From Agrostemma githago (Eukaryota; Streptophyta; Magnoliopsida; Caryophyllales; Caryophyllaceae): a DNA stretch of 64,000 nt. The stretch lies in the NCBI GenBank assembly GCA_958450325.1, contig OY288253.1, positions 65,527,612 to 65,591,611 on the forward strand, given 5' to 3'. A program made the position numbers and the translations under genes. The notes beneath the pieces are model-generated. The model was not told the origin of the DNA and searched no databases. It saw only the letters and a list, made by a program, of their open reading frames with translations. Below, one piece after another: positions 21,401-33,834 of this stretch (positions are counted from its first letter, which is position 1; every line of letters starts with the position of its first letter).

Positions 21401-23984
21401 TGTACACTGCTATATACAGGCTGTTGACCACCCCTACCTTGTGGTTTACTCGCGGACTAATTGTCTAAGAAATGAAAGTGCTGTTGAAACTGATAGTGTT
21501 GAGCAAGCTTGTGGCATTTGTCATGATCCAGCTGAAGATCCAGTGGTAAGGTTACTAGTTTGAATGTACTTGTTTGATTTCTGTACTTCGAATATAATTG
21601 TCACATTCTCATATCTATATAGTTGGATTTTATTAGTGGAAGGTTCATGAAGTTCTTTGCTTCATTTTTTTTAATCTAGATTTTAAAAATACTCATTTGC
21701 TGCTGACAATGTCAAGCTTATACGGAGATTGATGTTGCCATTGGTATATGCACATGGTGTTCCGTGTAGTTTGATGCTCTGCACTTGATACTTTGCTATC
21801 AATTTTAAGCACTATTTTTTTTAAGGTTCAGGTATACTACGCATCATGTGCGCATTCTTTTGTAAAACCAAATATGAAGGGTGACGTCTGCAAAACCTAA
21901 AATCTAGTCGTCACAGGAATTTTACTATCTACTGAGTGTTATTTTGAATCTTGTCAGGTTACAACTTGTGGACATCCTTTTTGTAAAACTTGTCTCCTTG
22001 ATTTCTCATCTACCTTAGAAGAACCCCTGTGCCCTTCTTGTTCGAAACCTCTTACTGCTGATTTTACTTCAAAGCCAAGTAATGGAAGCCACCGTGCCAA
22101 ATCGAAGGTGAATGGGTTCAGGAGCTCAAGTATTTTGAACAGAATTCGACTCAATGATTTTCAGACAAGCACAAAGATCGATGCACTGGTAATAAAAGTT
22201 GTTTAATTTGAATTTTGTACAACCTTAAACTTGTGATTGTAGAGAAGATAAACCTGTCATTATTCAGTTAGATGAATAGCTCCATGTAAGCGCTCAGTTT
22301 ATGTTTAACTGATTTTATTTTTAATTTTTTGTGGAAGAATTGCTTCATGTGCCTTCTATGGAAGTAATGATGAAGTTAGGTTAATGCTTAAAAATTAGTG
22401 AATAGTAAAAATAATATTCTGTCCATTGTTTTCTTTACCATCATCTAAACTTATGCATTATTTTAGTACATTATTGGATTATATGCAGTTAATAACTTAA
22501 AATAATGCGGCAAGCCTGGAGCAAGCTCAAGGCTTGGTTAGGTACCCGCCTAAATGGCTAGGGTGTGTAGGTGTGCTTTGTGCAAAGGTGCATCAAGAGA
22601 TGCGTGCTCCTATGCAAAATCCATATATTTTATTTTAGTTCTTTTGTTTTGCCCTTGGCCTCCTTATCCTAGTCTTACATCTTTGCTCTCTTCGAAATTC
22701 AAGAAGCGGCCATTGTTGCAAAAATTACTTTTGAAACTTGCAAAAACAGGCGTTTTCGTTTACCCTCGTCACCTCAGTGTGCTTTGCATCTATTGATTAT
22801 ATATTTACAATTTGGTTAATTCCAACCGTTTTTATGTTTTTTAAACACCATGTACTAGTTTAACTTCAAACATATATGATCAGATTGCTGGATATACTGA
22901 ACAGGTTGCCGAGTCTTCAATTTAGTTCCTGTTATACAAGTACTCTTGTGATTCTTTACTGATGTGTCCTTTTGATGTAAATGTTTCTAGAGGGAGGAGA
23001 TTCGGTTCATGATAGAGAGAGACGGCTCTGCAAAAGGGATCGTCTTTAGCCAGTTCACATCTTTTCTGGATTTGATTATGTATTCTTTGCAAAAGGTATA
23101 TCGTATTTCAACTTTCTGGTGTGTGTGTGCGCGCATAATCTTCTGAAAACCTTGGCAAATGTCTGTGCAGTCTGGTGTTACTTGTGTACTTCTGGAAGGA
23201 TCTATGACTATCACTGCCAGAGACAATGCAATCAAAAGGTTCCATCAGGACCCCGACTGCACAATTTTCCTCATCAGCTTAAAAGCTGGTGGTGTTGCTC
23301 TCAACCTTACGGTTGCTTCCCATGTAAGTTACAGCTGGAATTCTAATGATTTTTTTATAATGAAACTAACTCGAAATCTGTATGTTGACACAGTCCAACG
23401 ATCTATCTGACACACCTGTTCGTTTATGACATTAAATAACTAAAATCGGTCAATCAAAACACTGTTCAGGCTAGAAGTAGGAACTTTCCATGTTTCTGAA
23501 AAGTAATTGCTCCTTTTCTCTGCTACGATCTAGGTTTTCCTGATGGATCCTTGGTGGAATCCTGCAGCAGAGCGACAAGCTATGGATAGAATACACAGAA
23601 TTGGGCAATATAAGCCAATAAGGTTAGTTTACCTAATTGCTCTTACTGTGGGAATTACTGTATAGATCATACTACAAGAGTCACTTTTTTTTGGTGATAA
23701 ATAGAGATTTTTTTTCTTTTCAGGATAGTGAGATTTGTGATTGAGAACACCATAGAGGAGAGAATACTGAAGCTGCAAGAGAAGAAAGAACTAGTTTTTG
23801 AGGGGTTAGTCTTCTTCATATCACTCTAATTTCATACTCACCTCGCAGCCAACACCCTTCAAAAATTGAAGCAGATTATATATCGATTTAATTGATCAAT
23901 TTTGTTTATAGGACTGTTGGAGGATCGTCTGATGCCCTGTCTAAATTAACAGAAGCAGATCTGAAATTTCTTTTTGTCACTTGA
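15460..23984 (+). CDS. RAD16: RAD16-type SNF2 ATPase with RING finger, 18 exons
   Basis: Nuclear Swi2/Snf2 translocase of the Rad5/Rad16 group, which in yeast acts in global-genome nucleotide excision repair. Exons: 15460-15511, 15763-15861, 15959-16057, 16156-16254, 16344-17548, 17897-18019, 18230-18303, 18482-18545, 18662-18808, 19543-19628, 20945-21014, 21420-21545, 21958-22188, 22991-23095, 23171-23323, 23534-23622, 23724-23804 and 23912-23984. They join in frame to about 991 residues. An acidic N-terminus contains three 33-residue repeats (18-117). The ATP site is ILADEMGMGKT (about 286-297), and a plant-typical zinc finger CQWCGRSF...HLNYYC lies near 405. The DEAH box is split between exons (VVLDE/AH, 514-520), followed by WALSGTPLQNR. 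The C3HC4 RING uses C737, C740, C752, H754, C757, C760, C773 and C776. The helicase C domain includes GIVFSQFTSFLDL and DRIHRIGQ. The protein ends ADLKFLFVT. The gene appears intact; intron 9 holds a LINE remnant. Confidence 0.94.
15763..16343 (+). repeat. Three tandem copies of a 99-bp RAD16 exon with its intron
   Basis: Exons at 15763-15861, 15959-16057 and 16156-16254 are each exactly 99 bp, phase 1 at both ends, and repeat with periods of 196 and 197 bp including the introns. Each encodes a variant of VAVVQQTGAEEMGGEEHEF followed by VVDVGIDDNVLSSDG. Copies two and three are the most alike. The third copy's intron is slightly shorter (89 bp). Confidence 0.93.
18890..19482 (+). mobile_element. 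Degenerate LINE 3' fragment in RAD16 intron 9
   Basis: Translation of 19035-19105 gives KARGIPKQTWIRAI, a stop, then YDMKFLGVG, which resembles the C-terminal end of plant LINE reverse-transcriptase ORFs. The sequence later reads 'CATGTTAGCCGACCCCGAAT ... GGCACTAAGGCTCTGATTTG', close to the conserved 3' tail of those elements. AT-rich expansion separates the two parts. It is non-functional and inserted in sense orientation. Confidence 0.6.
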
Positions 23985-24896
23985 ATAGAGTAAAGGTCGA
24001 AAAAGAAACTGCTACTATGACACTCTTATTTTAGGAAGAAGTTTGCCTGGGAACAAACATATGCATATCTGACTCTGAGGGGTTTAGGTCTTTTGTAATT
24101 ATCTCTGTAGATATTTAGTTATAACTAAGTGTTTTGGGGTCTTTTTGAAGTAGCAACTGTGAAGCCATCTAAGCAGAACTATTATCGAATCAAAGTGCAT
24201 TCTAGTACTACATTCTTTTTGCTGGGGAGGAGATGATGTTTATGTAGTGAACTAGTGACAATATCTAACTGGATGTTTCTCTATTATTGACATCCTCGGA
24301 CTTGTGTTCTATATTACTCCATCTTGCTTGATTTTCCCTCAAGGACCCAGAGGACCCAAAATCGGTTATCATCATAAATAATATTGTTGGATGACACTAA
24401 ATTATACATATAGAATTCCGGCTGGAACTTGTATATATAGCCAGTAATAGAGCGACTATTTTGCAATGACTTTTCTTTCAACCGTTCGTTTGGAAGAAGT
24501 TAAAAACACATGAATCAGTGCATCTGATTGGGACTGGACTGAAAGACCTTTCAAATTTGAAGGACTGAGGACTGGACTGAATTGTATCCGGTCCGATCTT
24601 GATTTGGATTGGGTCGGTTATTGCTCAGTCCGACCACAGACAGATGGGCATGAATGAAATATTGATTTATAACTATCTCCTCTCATGGGGGGTAGATCTG
24701 TCGTTTATAAAAAATGTCAAGAATATTCTCCTTGGACGTTTGAATTTGTAAAACTGGCAACCAAATTTCATTACACAAAAGGCCAAGCTAATGTAAAAAT
24801 GCCGAAGCCTTGCTTGTTCTATAAGTACGTGGACATAAATATCGATGCTCTCTATAAACTTAGAAGTAAGTATAAACTGTTGAGTATAATTTGTAA
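23985..24896. other. Convergent intergenic spacer between RAD16 and the SKS gene
   Basis: It holds the 3' UTRs of two converging genes. No coding region or recognised RNA was seen; the 71-codon frame at 24685-24900 has no recognisable similarity. Confidence 0.6.
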
Positions 24897-27800
24897 TTAG
24901 GGCTGTATATCTGAATAATAGAGCTGGTTAGTGTGACCAGTAGCCTGTCCACAGAGAAGTGCATTGCTTGGGATTGGGTTCTCGTCTCTGAAAGAAAGAG
25001 AGGACGTATAAACTCGAAGATAAAACTGCTGTCCTAAGTACTGACGTGCCCAGTTTTCCGACCTTATGTTCCACATCCCCACGTTGTCCAGCGGCATATA
25101 TACTGCTGTCCATGAATTTGGATATACCTGGACAGTGCATCTTGAAACAGCGTCTCGCAGATTATAAATCAATCTACTATCTGAACTCCACTCTCCTGTA
25201 TTCATCCTGTAACAATTCCCAGGATACAAAAATTAATATCTAAACTCAGATCCAAACAAACAAACAATATGAGTATTATTAAAACTGAACCGGATTTTTA
25301 TTTACCCCACAACAAAGAATATATGACCGTCAATGTGCCAAGACTGAAGAGTATCCTCAGCATTTTCAAAGACGACCTCAACAAAAGCACGATAGTCAGC
25401 ACCCATGACAGAAGTCTGAAGAGAAGCATCAGCTCCAGTAGGACTATCTGGGATGCTTCCAATAGTGAAAACACCCGATATCTTGAAGTAGTCAGCGAGC
25501 TTCAAGGGCGTATCTGCCGGCATGAACGACACACTGTTAACTGCATATCTTTGTTTCCCCCCGATCATTGGAGCAGTATTGGATAGCCTGATGGTTCGTG
25601 TGGTATTCACCATCCCGTAATGGTAGGAACCTTGTGGGTTAGGTCTTGGTCCACTTGCTGTCAGATTTTGCCTGTATTTTGTTTGCAGAAAGTTTGAGCT
25701 CAGAAGGTTAGAAAATGAAGTCATAGCATCTTCTGTTTTTTAGTTTAAAAGGAATCGCGAGGGCGATTAGACACTAACGGATGGAGACATGAAGTACCAC
25801 CTCTCATTACTTTACCTACTATGCTTTTGATATCATAGTTAGTCCCTTTTGGAATTGGGAAACATAACTTCCAGTCTCATGTAAGAATTTGTCGAGGAGT
25901 AATATAAAGAAAAAGATCGAAAGTGGAAAGAAATTACCTGATGGATCTTGCCTGGTCAACGGACCAGTCAATCTCAGTAGTGGGCCCACCAGGGGGATCA
26001 CCCGAAACACTGTTAGCCGAGTTAGTATAGTGGAGGATGGAGGTGGTGGTAAGCACTTGAGAGGTGAAACGGGTCGAAACAACAATGTAGTAATCCTGAG
26101 GAGGTTGATCTGCTGTAACTAATACAGAGTAAGATTGTCCCAAATGAACATCAAGGGAAGAATATGTGTTCTGCAGAGTGTGAACTCCTTCTGTCTCTAC
26201 CAAAAGCAAGTTATGCCCTTGGATCCTGAAATTAATCGACGTTGCTATGCCAACATTTGAAATTCTGAACCTGTATGTGTTACCTGATTCAAAACATGAA
26301 ACCAGTCTTGATAATCGGTGAATGTGAACCCGTTCAACCTCCCTCAAAAACAAAGAGTACGTACTGTACCTTGATCAACTGTGAATGTGAATCCGTTTGA
26401 TCCACGACCATTGATAACAAGTCCATCAGGGAAAGGCAAGTTACTACCACTGTCCAATATTGCCTTCAAATCCTACAATTGACATCAGTCACCAAAATGG
26501 ATGAATACATAAATAAAAAAGTTTTCCTCATTAAAAACGGGCAAAGATACAACTTACAGTGTGGTTGGCTTTGAACCAGTCGCCAGCAAGAATGGTGAAG
26601 TCGGCAGCAGGGGGAGGGAAAGGGACGGGTATCAAGGGGCGGCTATCCACTCTGATGCCACCATACCCACCCGCAGCTTTGTGGAAAGCGAGAGACGGGA
26701 AGTAGAAGTAACTGCCAATTTGGTCCTTGGCCTGGAGAATATAAGTGAAGTTCTGCCCCGGTGGAATGGGACAGTTGGTCCCATATACACCATCCTGCCA
26801 AGAGTTTCTTCTCTGTTGTATTCCATCCCTGCTCAAAACAAAAAGCCTCATCACATATTCACATCCTGTTTTGTCTCATCTATATATACTGTAACTCCTT
26901 TGCATTTGTACACAATAGACGTTAATGCGGAGGTAACTCAAGTAGCCTGGAATCGCTTGTCTGTTCATTTTGATTGAAATCCCATATGAACATAATTTTC
27001 ACTTACGGGGGGCCGGGTTACGGCTACAATGCATGCATAATTCATCTATAACACAGTTGCACAGCCAATTAGAGCAAGTTCAATTGTTTAGTTTAGGAAG
27101 GTGCTTACGTTGGAGTTGTTCATGTAAATTGATTTTGTTCAAATGGAATCACATGCTACATTTTAAGCTAATACGGTAGCTTGAATGGAGTAGGATCGGA
27201 GGAGAAATTAAGCCGTAGAAAAACAGATGTAGGATAAAATCAAACAAAAAAGACGTCCACATGCATTACATGCAAATGACAATGACAATGGTTTAGTGCT
27301 TTAATTAGTGCATGTGACATTGTGACTGTGATGGATAATTGCAGAGTCTAAGATTGTGGGCGACGGAATAAAGTATAGCATCCACTTCCACTATCCACAT
27401 TCATTCGGTACCTTACTTTCTATTTTTATCACCGTTTGCATCTGATTTATAAACGACTTGTCATCTTTATTTCTTACGCCGGCCGGCCCGCCTATCACTA
27501 AATAAATATATATCCGTCCATTTGCATATCACGAGTAATACGATATACATATATATTAGCCGAGTCTTTGAATCACTACATTTTGATTTTGATTGATATG
27601 GTTCATTGATCATGTGCAAAAAGGCCACAAGATTTGATCTTAGACGGTTTCCAATACTTTGGAGGTTGAAGTTTACTCGCATATGACACTGAGTTATACA
27701 CTTGCGATATCTTGATGAATATAATTTGAGGAGAATTAAACATGATAATTTTACTACCGTCAATAAATCCAAAATACTGTAGACGACGGAGAAGAGTAGT

Positions 27801-28186
27801 TGATGATAAAATCGTAACTATAGGTGTATAGGGATTGAGTGATGCTCTGTAAACAAACCCTACTGGGTAGTGGGTAGTGGGTAGTGGGCTGGTCTTGTTT
27901 ACAGTAGAGTAAGTATATGGTGATTGAAATTGAAGCCTAAAAACAAAACAAGGAATGGAATGAGGCAAAGGAAAGGCAAGAGGGAGTTACCAGGAAATGA
28001 GGAAGGGCTGATCCAAGGCATTGAAGACACTAATAATCAAATTGTCGTTGGTGACTGCTTGAATTGGAGGTCCTGGAAATTGCCCATTTATCAATATCCC
28101 CTGCATTACCAATCCATTATCTACTTATTCAAACTTTTTTAAAAATTCTGAGGTGAGTCGGTCTCAAGTCAAGTCGTAATACTCCG

Positions 28187-28234
<48 letters not shown>

Positions 28235-28451
28235 GAGAAAATAAAGCAGAAGCCGCAGGAGGAGTGGAGGAGGAATATAATGTACTGTATGTATGTATGT
28301 ATACCTGTTGCTTGAGACCAAGAGGGTAGATATCGCCATAGGTGACATTCCAAGTATAAAATCTGTAGGGACTCTCCCCTTTACTGCCTCCAATCATCAT
28401 CACCACCACCACCATCATCACATACAATCCATTATTCCTCATTTCCCCCAT
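24897..28451 (-). CDS. SKS: SKU5-similar (SKS) multicopper-oxidase-like secreted protein, 7 exons
   Basis: Secreted apoplastic protein of the SKU5-similar/NTP303 group: multicopper oxidase fold, associated with cell expansion and pollen tube growth. Exons on the minus strand: 28451-28305, 28100-27991, 26828-26558, 26472-26370, 26283-25938, 25671-25306 and 25206-24897. All are GT-AG and in frame, giving about 550 residues. Signal peptide: residues 1-26 (GLYVMMVVVVMMIGGSKG). Domain 1 has GQFPGPPIQ and ISWDGIQQRRNSWQDG, where true oxidases have a copper-binding HWHG. Later landmarks are TYRFRISNVG, GDPPGGPTTEIDWSVDQARS, and the C-terminal GMWNIRSENWARQYLGQQFY, which lacks the HCH copper cluster. 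It is therefore expected to be catalytically inactive, as is typical of the family. There is no GPI signal, unlike SKU5 itself. Intron 1 carries an (AT)n run, and intron 2 is 1.16 kb without coding content. Confidence 0.93.
28189..28229. repeat. (AT)n microsatellite in SKS intron 1
   Basis: About 20 AT dinucleotides, followed nearby by a short (TGTA)n run at 28289-28302. Confidence 0.95.
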
Positions 28452-29172
28452 TTTTGTTTTTGTTTTTTTTGGAGAAGGAAGTTGGTTATTTGTGTGTGTT
28501 GGTATAAAACGAGGAGCAAAGACAGAAAGTTGGTATTATTACTGTAGAAACTTAGTGATGAAGTAAGTGTAAGTGGGAGGGAGATCTATGCTAGGGATCC
28601 ATTATTAGTTTAAAAAGACAAAGGAAGGAAGGAAGGAAGGAACATACATACATACGCATACGCTCTCCTTTTTCTTTAACTTTATTTACATGCTATTATC
28701 AATTATTAATATGAGAAAGAAAGAAAGAAAGAAAGAGGGTTGAAGATGAGAGAGAGGATTGAATGGATGTAGGCACTAGGCTTGGCAGAATGATGGAAGT
28801 CGGTGGGAGATGATAATTATGTTATGTTATGTATGGGTATGGGTATGGGTAATCAATACCATTTACGTGAAGGAAGGAAGGAGCAACTGCCTCATTTGCT
28901 GTCTCCTCCTCAAACTCTGGGACTGGGAGTGTGGGACGGGACTCCAGAATCCAATGTGTATTCAACGCGCTTCACTAAATCACTTACTTTCTCCCGTGCT
29001 CTTTAATGTTCTTCCACCCATTCATTTCTATGGACACTTATAAATATGTTGATAAGATATAATATTTTTGGTAGGTATATTATATTATCAAAATAAGGGT
29101 AACAGTGAGGATAATATAATAAAAAAGATGACTAAAAAGTAGTTATGGTATAAATATGTTGATAAGAGTATT
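28452..29172. other. Upstream region of the SKS gene
   Basis: No gene is supported. The presumed promoter contains simple repeats: (GGAA)n at about 28621-28642, (GAAA)n at about 28711-28736 and (GGGTAT)n at about 28833-28850. A 19-bp direct repeat TATAAATATGTTGATAAGA (about 29040 and 29150) brackets the last 100 bp before the retrotransposon. Confidence 0.6.
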
Positions 29173-29890
29173 TGTAGACACCCACATTTGGCCGCTAGGT
29201 GTCTATAGCGGTTCCCAAAAAACACCCGAGGATGATCGAACGCGAACATGCTTTAACATACACAAATATGGGCTCAAAATCGTTAGTATTTGGCTTGGGC
29301 TTTTTACGGAGTACAAATCTCACAAAATAACCTCAAATTCAGGCCCAGTGGGTCGTTTCCAGTCAAACAAGATTAATTTGGGTCAAAACCGACACCGAGG
29401 GCAAAACCGTCTTTTAGCGACCGGGTCAAACCCCGGTCAAAGACATTTCCGAGACATAAAAATCTGTCACGCAGCTTTGAAAGTCTGACTCGAAGTCAAA
29501 GACAACACAAATATCAGCTACAAAGAAGAATTAAGCAACTAAACCTCTCCGTTAGAGATAAAATTCTATCTCTAAACGAAGTCTCCCACTCGTCCAACCC
29601 CACTCGATCGAGTGGACCGGTCCACTCGGTCGAGTAAGCTCACTAAAACCGTGTAAACCAACGTCAGACCGGGCACTCGATCGAGTGCTATGCACCACTC
29701 GATCGATGAGTGGCTCATTTTCTAGTAGAGACCGGGTTTCTTTTCTATCCAAAATCAGAATCCTTTCTTATCCAAAACCGGAATCTATTCCTATCCAAAC
29801 CGGATCGATGAGTGGCTTTTCTTATCCAAAGCGGGTGTTTCTTCTCATCCAAGCCGGGTACCTTTCCTAGCCAAAGCCGGGAACCTCTCC

Positions 29891-29898
29891 TATAAATA
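29891..29898 (+). promoter_or_regulatory. TATA box in the 5' LTR
   Basis: CTCTCCTATAAATACACCCC, conserved in the 3' LTR at 38238-38245. It is the likely core promoter, placing transcription start near 29925. Confidence 0.7.
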
Positions 29899-30312
29899 CA
29901 CCCCTTTGCAACCTTCAATTTACAACACAGAATTCACAACAATTAACAACCTTACAACAATCAACATCCTAGGCGATGCAACCCCACACACAACTTTACA
30001 ACCCCGACTTTTCCTCTAAAAATCCTTTAGGAAATCCGAGAGCAAAACTCGCCAAATCCCCTCCTTAACCATACACACCATAACTCACCTTATATTCTCG
30101 ACACTCCCGCGCCTTTGCCGCTACTACGAGTCTGTTTCCGAGATAATTAAGCATGTAGGTTGAGGGTGTTACAAATCCCATTTTTTTTCTCTTCCCTTTT
30201 CTCTGTCTTTCTTGTCGTCTTCCTCGTCGCGTTTTTTTTTTATTTCTTTTCTTCTTTTCTCGTTTCTAATATCGATATTATCGTACTATCATAAATAAAA
30301 CGTTATCCCTAG

Positions 30313-30657
30313 TAGGGGTGTTCAAAAAGTGACCCGGACCGGCAAACCCGACCGAACCGGACCGTACGGTCCGGTCCGGTCTGGACCGACTACATACCGG
30401 TCCGGTCCCCGGTTCTCCAAAAACTTGGATGCCGGTCCCCGGTCCGGTCCGGTCCAGTCCACACATAAAAAGATTAATCAAATTTAGTGTATTTTGTCGG
30501 TCCGGTCCGGTCCGGTCAGGTCTTAAGAGGGTCCGGTCCGGTCCGGGTTTTTTGTTAACCGGTCCGGTCCGCGGGTTTAGATTTTATGGGCTTCCGGTCC
30601 GCGGGTCAAGTCGGTCCGGTCCGGCCCGGTCCGGGTTTGGACCGGTGAACACCCCTA
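30313..30657. mobile_element. hAT-type MITE (345 bp) with GGTCC-rich interior
   Basis: Perfect 12-bp ends TAGGGGTGTTCA / TGAACACCCCTA are flanked by the 8-bp duplication ATCCCTAG (30305-30312 and 30658-30665). The 3' LTR has only the single uninterrupted site (TATCTCTAGGATG near 38648), so the insertion came after the retrotransposon. The interior is a degenerate array of GGTCC/GGACC pentamers on both strands. Confidence 0.93.
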
Positions 30658-32004
30658 ATCCCTAGGATGCGATATCGACTCTATAGTCGAATGTCGGATT
30701 CAAAGGAATCAATCAATAAACCATATTAAGCACGATCCCGTTGACGCCTAAATAATGGTCACATGGTTCGAAAAGACTAATACGACATTATAACGCAGAG
30801 GGAAACATCTCGTCCTAGTTCGATTTACAAACATCTTTTTACAAAATCCACTCTAAATATTAGATATTGATTTTATAATCAAGTATCAAATATGACGAGT
30901 ATCGAAAGCTAAATCGAGTGTAAATCATATTATATTTTCACGCGATTTAGCCAAATTATCGATTTAAAAATTAAAAGCAAGTTCACGGACAACAGTCTGT
31001 ACATGGGGCACTCGACCGAGTGCCTAGCCCACTCAATCGAGTGACATCCTAAAATCAGGTCAGAAAGTTATTTTTTGAGCACCACTCGGTCGAGTCCCTC
31101 CATGACTCGATCAAGTGGCACTCTAAAATTCGGCAGAAGGTTTTTCCGAGGTCCACTCGGTCGAGTCCTTCCATGACTCGATCGAGTGACCTTTGTCATG
31201 TCAAATCCGTGAGTCCTTCAACATATTCCAAGTCCCGATAAAAGTTGTTTTAACGATTTCGGTCGTCGCGTGCTAAGTCCATCACGTGTTCATCTTTTCA
31301 AAACCATGCATCGTATCATATTTACATCGTCTAATCTATTTACGCTCCGCTATTATCGCGATTGTCATTTGTTGTATTATATTTCCGGGTGGTACGCCGC
31401 TCGCATGTTGTAATCTTTTCTTTCGCGCTTTTATTTCATTGTTTGTTTTATTGTACTAAAACGAGCCTCACATTCTAAAATAACTCCGACCTAATTCAAA
31501 GATGCATTAAACGACGTAGATCAAAGATATTTCACATGTTTAGTCAAAAACATTGTTTGCATAACATTCAACCGTCAAACTAACACGCGTACACAAAAAA
31601 CGAACGATATCTAAGTAGAGGCCGCTAAGTGCGGGCGGGGTTGGGTGTTCTTTGTGAACTTCCCAACACGTACCCTCACTCCTTACTTAGAACCATGGTT
31701 TCCGGATTTCCGAAACCGTTGGCACACGAGAGTCATTCAATACACGGTAACCGATAATGTCGGTATCGGTATCGCAATGCAAAGGGACGAACCCCATAAA
31801 CTCTGAAATCGGAATGGGCCGTACTCTATGCACGGCCCATCAAGATATAGAGTGAGTTCGAATGGGCCCGAACTCCCACAAAGTTCGGTAGCGACTCCAT
31901 TTAGATTTAAATTTCAATTCGAGATCCATCTCACATGAGATTCATTCGCCTCCCCAAACTCGCGCGTGGCCGCGTCGGGGTGGACCTACGTTATGTCCAC
32001 AATT

Positions 32005-32022
32005 TGGCGACTCCGCTGGGGA
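32005..32022 (+). other. Primer binding site, tRNA-Arg-like
   Basis: TGGCGACTCCGCTGGGGA lies 3 bp after the LTR end. Its complement ends GGAGTCGCCA, matching the 3' acceptor of plant tRNA-Arg(ACG). This primer is typical of Ogre/Tat elements. Confidence 0.75.
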
Positions 32023-33834
32023 TACCTTATGTACCACCTGTCATCGGGGTTCCTAAGGTGAGACTCGAAAAGAAATCGTTTGAATATTAATGTACGTGTT
32101 TTAGTTCGATGGTTCATGCATAACCAAAATCTTTCATGGGTCGGTTACTTGTGACCGACGTCCCACTATACCGCGGTGCATTCTTAAATGAGTGCGCTAA
32201 AAACTTCTATGGCCGAACTCGTATGGGTTTCGCGGCATGTTCTAAGACCAACTCGGCTTAGGAAGTCCGTCCTGATTTACGAGAAAGCCGTCGTTGTTGG
32301 TATAGACCCGATTTTGACCGACCAAGACTTAGCGTAAAAGCATACATGCTGTCGTCATAATGCTTGTTTGACTACGTGCTGCTTGGTTTCCGTGTCTTTT
32401 CTCAAAAACCGTCATTTCAAAAATGCATCTTTCAAAAATATCCTATTTTCAAAAGAACGCTGCTGAAATTTAGACTTAAGATTTGACTCAAACCAAGCCT
32501 ATTTTCTAGCCGGCATGCTGCCCATTTCAATATTCGAATTTCCGATCCTCATTCGATTTTCGAATTTTCAAAATTCTATTTCAATTTTCAAATCTTCAAA
32601 ATACCATTTCGATTCTCAAATCTTCGAGATTTCATTTCGATTTTCAAATCTCCGAGATACCGTTATCGATTTTCAAATCTTCGGGATCCCGTTTTCGATT
32701 TTTTTTCAAATTTTCAGAAATTTATTTTCGATATTCAAATTTTTCTAAATTCCAAATATTCAAATTTTCAAAAACCCGGTTCTGCCGGCATACTGCCAAT
32801 TTCAAAAGACGGGGCTGTTCCCCAATTTTTCAAAATGCAAAATTACTCGCAACCATTCTAACATTTCAAAATGCCCGGTCTTATTGGTCCACTACCAATT
32901 TCAGGATCGTTCTCTCAATTTTCAAAATTCAATCATTTTTTAAAAAAAACCTTCCTTATTATAGGACCTACCGTAATCCGTGTGTTGAGTCTTTTCGTAG
33001 TTTGTTAAAGGTCTTTTAGCGTCGAAACTCTGTTGATCCTACATCATGAGTTGCCTCCCTATCCCAGTCCGCCTTATTTGTCGGAGGCACAACCAACCAA
33101 CACGAGTCATACGCTCGTAAATGGAAGGTCCGTCTAAAGCACTCGAGTCCTAACTAGAAAGTTCCACACGATCTTTCCCTCTAGCAGGACGGTCCTCACG
33201 ACCTTTCCTAAGGGAATTTCGCCCATCTTTCAATCCGTTAGTCGAGTCATACTAATTCAAAACTCCTTTAACTTAAAGGTCTATCCTAATCACAGGGTCC
33301 AATCTTTATTCAAGTCAAGTCAAGGGTTTCTAGCGTTGAAACTCGGCCGATCTTATATCGCGAGTTTCTTCCCTTACCCCGTTTGCCTTTCCTCGAGGCC
33401 GAGTCAACCTTTTACAAGGCATAGCCCTATAACAAAAGGTTTGGGGTCCTTACATCTAAGGGTCACTTGTCTGACACTCGAGTCTTAACAAAGTCTTCAA
33501 TCCCACTCGGGGGCTACCCTTTCAGCAGAGCGATCAATCACGGTTGCTCTAAGGGTCATGTCTTACACGTGTCGTCTCACGTACCCCACTTCGAGTCATT
33601 CAGATGCCACACCGTCCGAGTCCTATCAGAGTCCTTAGTCTCACTTGGGGGCTATTCTCCGACGGAGCGGATAATCACAGTCACTTCGAGAATCGTACCC
33701 TACATATTTGTCTTAGGAGAGTCTAACCCGAGTCAAACCGGAGTTGTCTTTCCTCCCGCGCTATTTCCTATGCCTTGGTGTATTTGAGTTCTGAAGCACT
33801 TTTCTGATTACGCGGTATTCTTACAGACAGGCCA
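32023..33834 (+). other. Untranslated leader of the gag-only Tat element
   Basis: No ORF is supported. About 32560-32760 is a degenerate 28-30-bp tandem repeat built on TTCGATTTTCAAATCTTCGA. Several stretches contain 'CTCGGGGGCTA'-type motifs common in Ogre-like leaders. Confidence 0.6.

Larger units (their letters stand above)
29173..32001 (+). repeat. 5' LTR of the gag-only Tat element (2829 bp, includes a MITE)
   Basis: It begins TGTAGACACCCACATT and ends ACGTTATGTCCACA. Without the inserted MITE and its duplicated target it is about 2.48 kb. It contains a TATA box at 29891-29898 and palindromes of the CACTCGATCGAGTG type near 29601-29713 and 31009-31188, conserved in the 3' copy. Confidence 0.9.

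Noticed and set aside
22500..22800. GC-richer patch in RAD16 intron 13 resembling a SINE
   Set aside because: No clear Pol III boxes, tail or target duplication could be fixed.
30278..30665. Open frames rich in Gly-Pro-Val-Arg-Ser
   Set aside because: They translate the GGTCC pentamer array of the hAT MITE on both strands.
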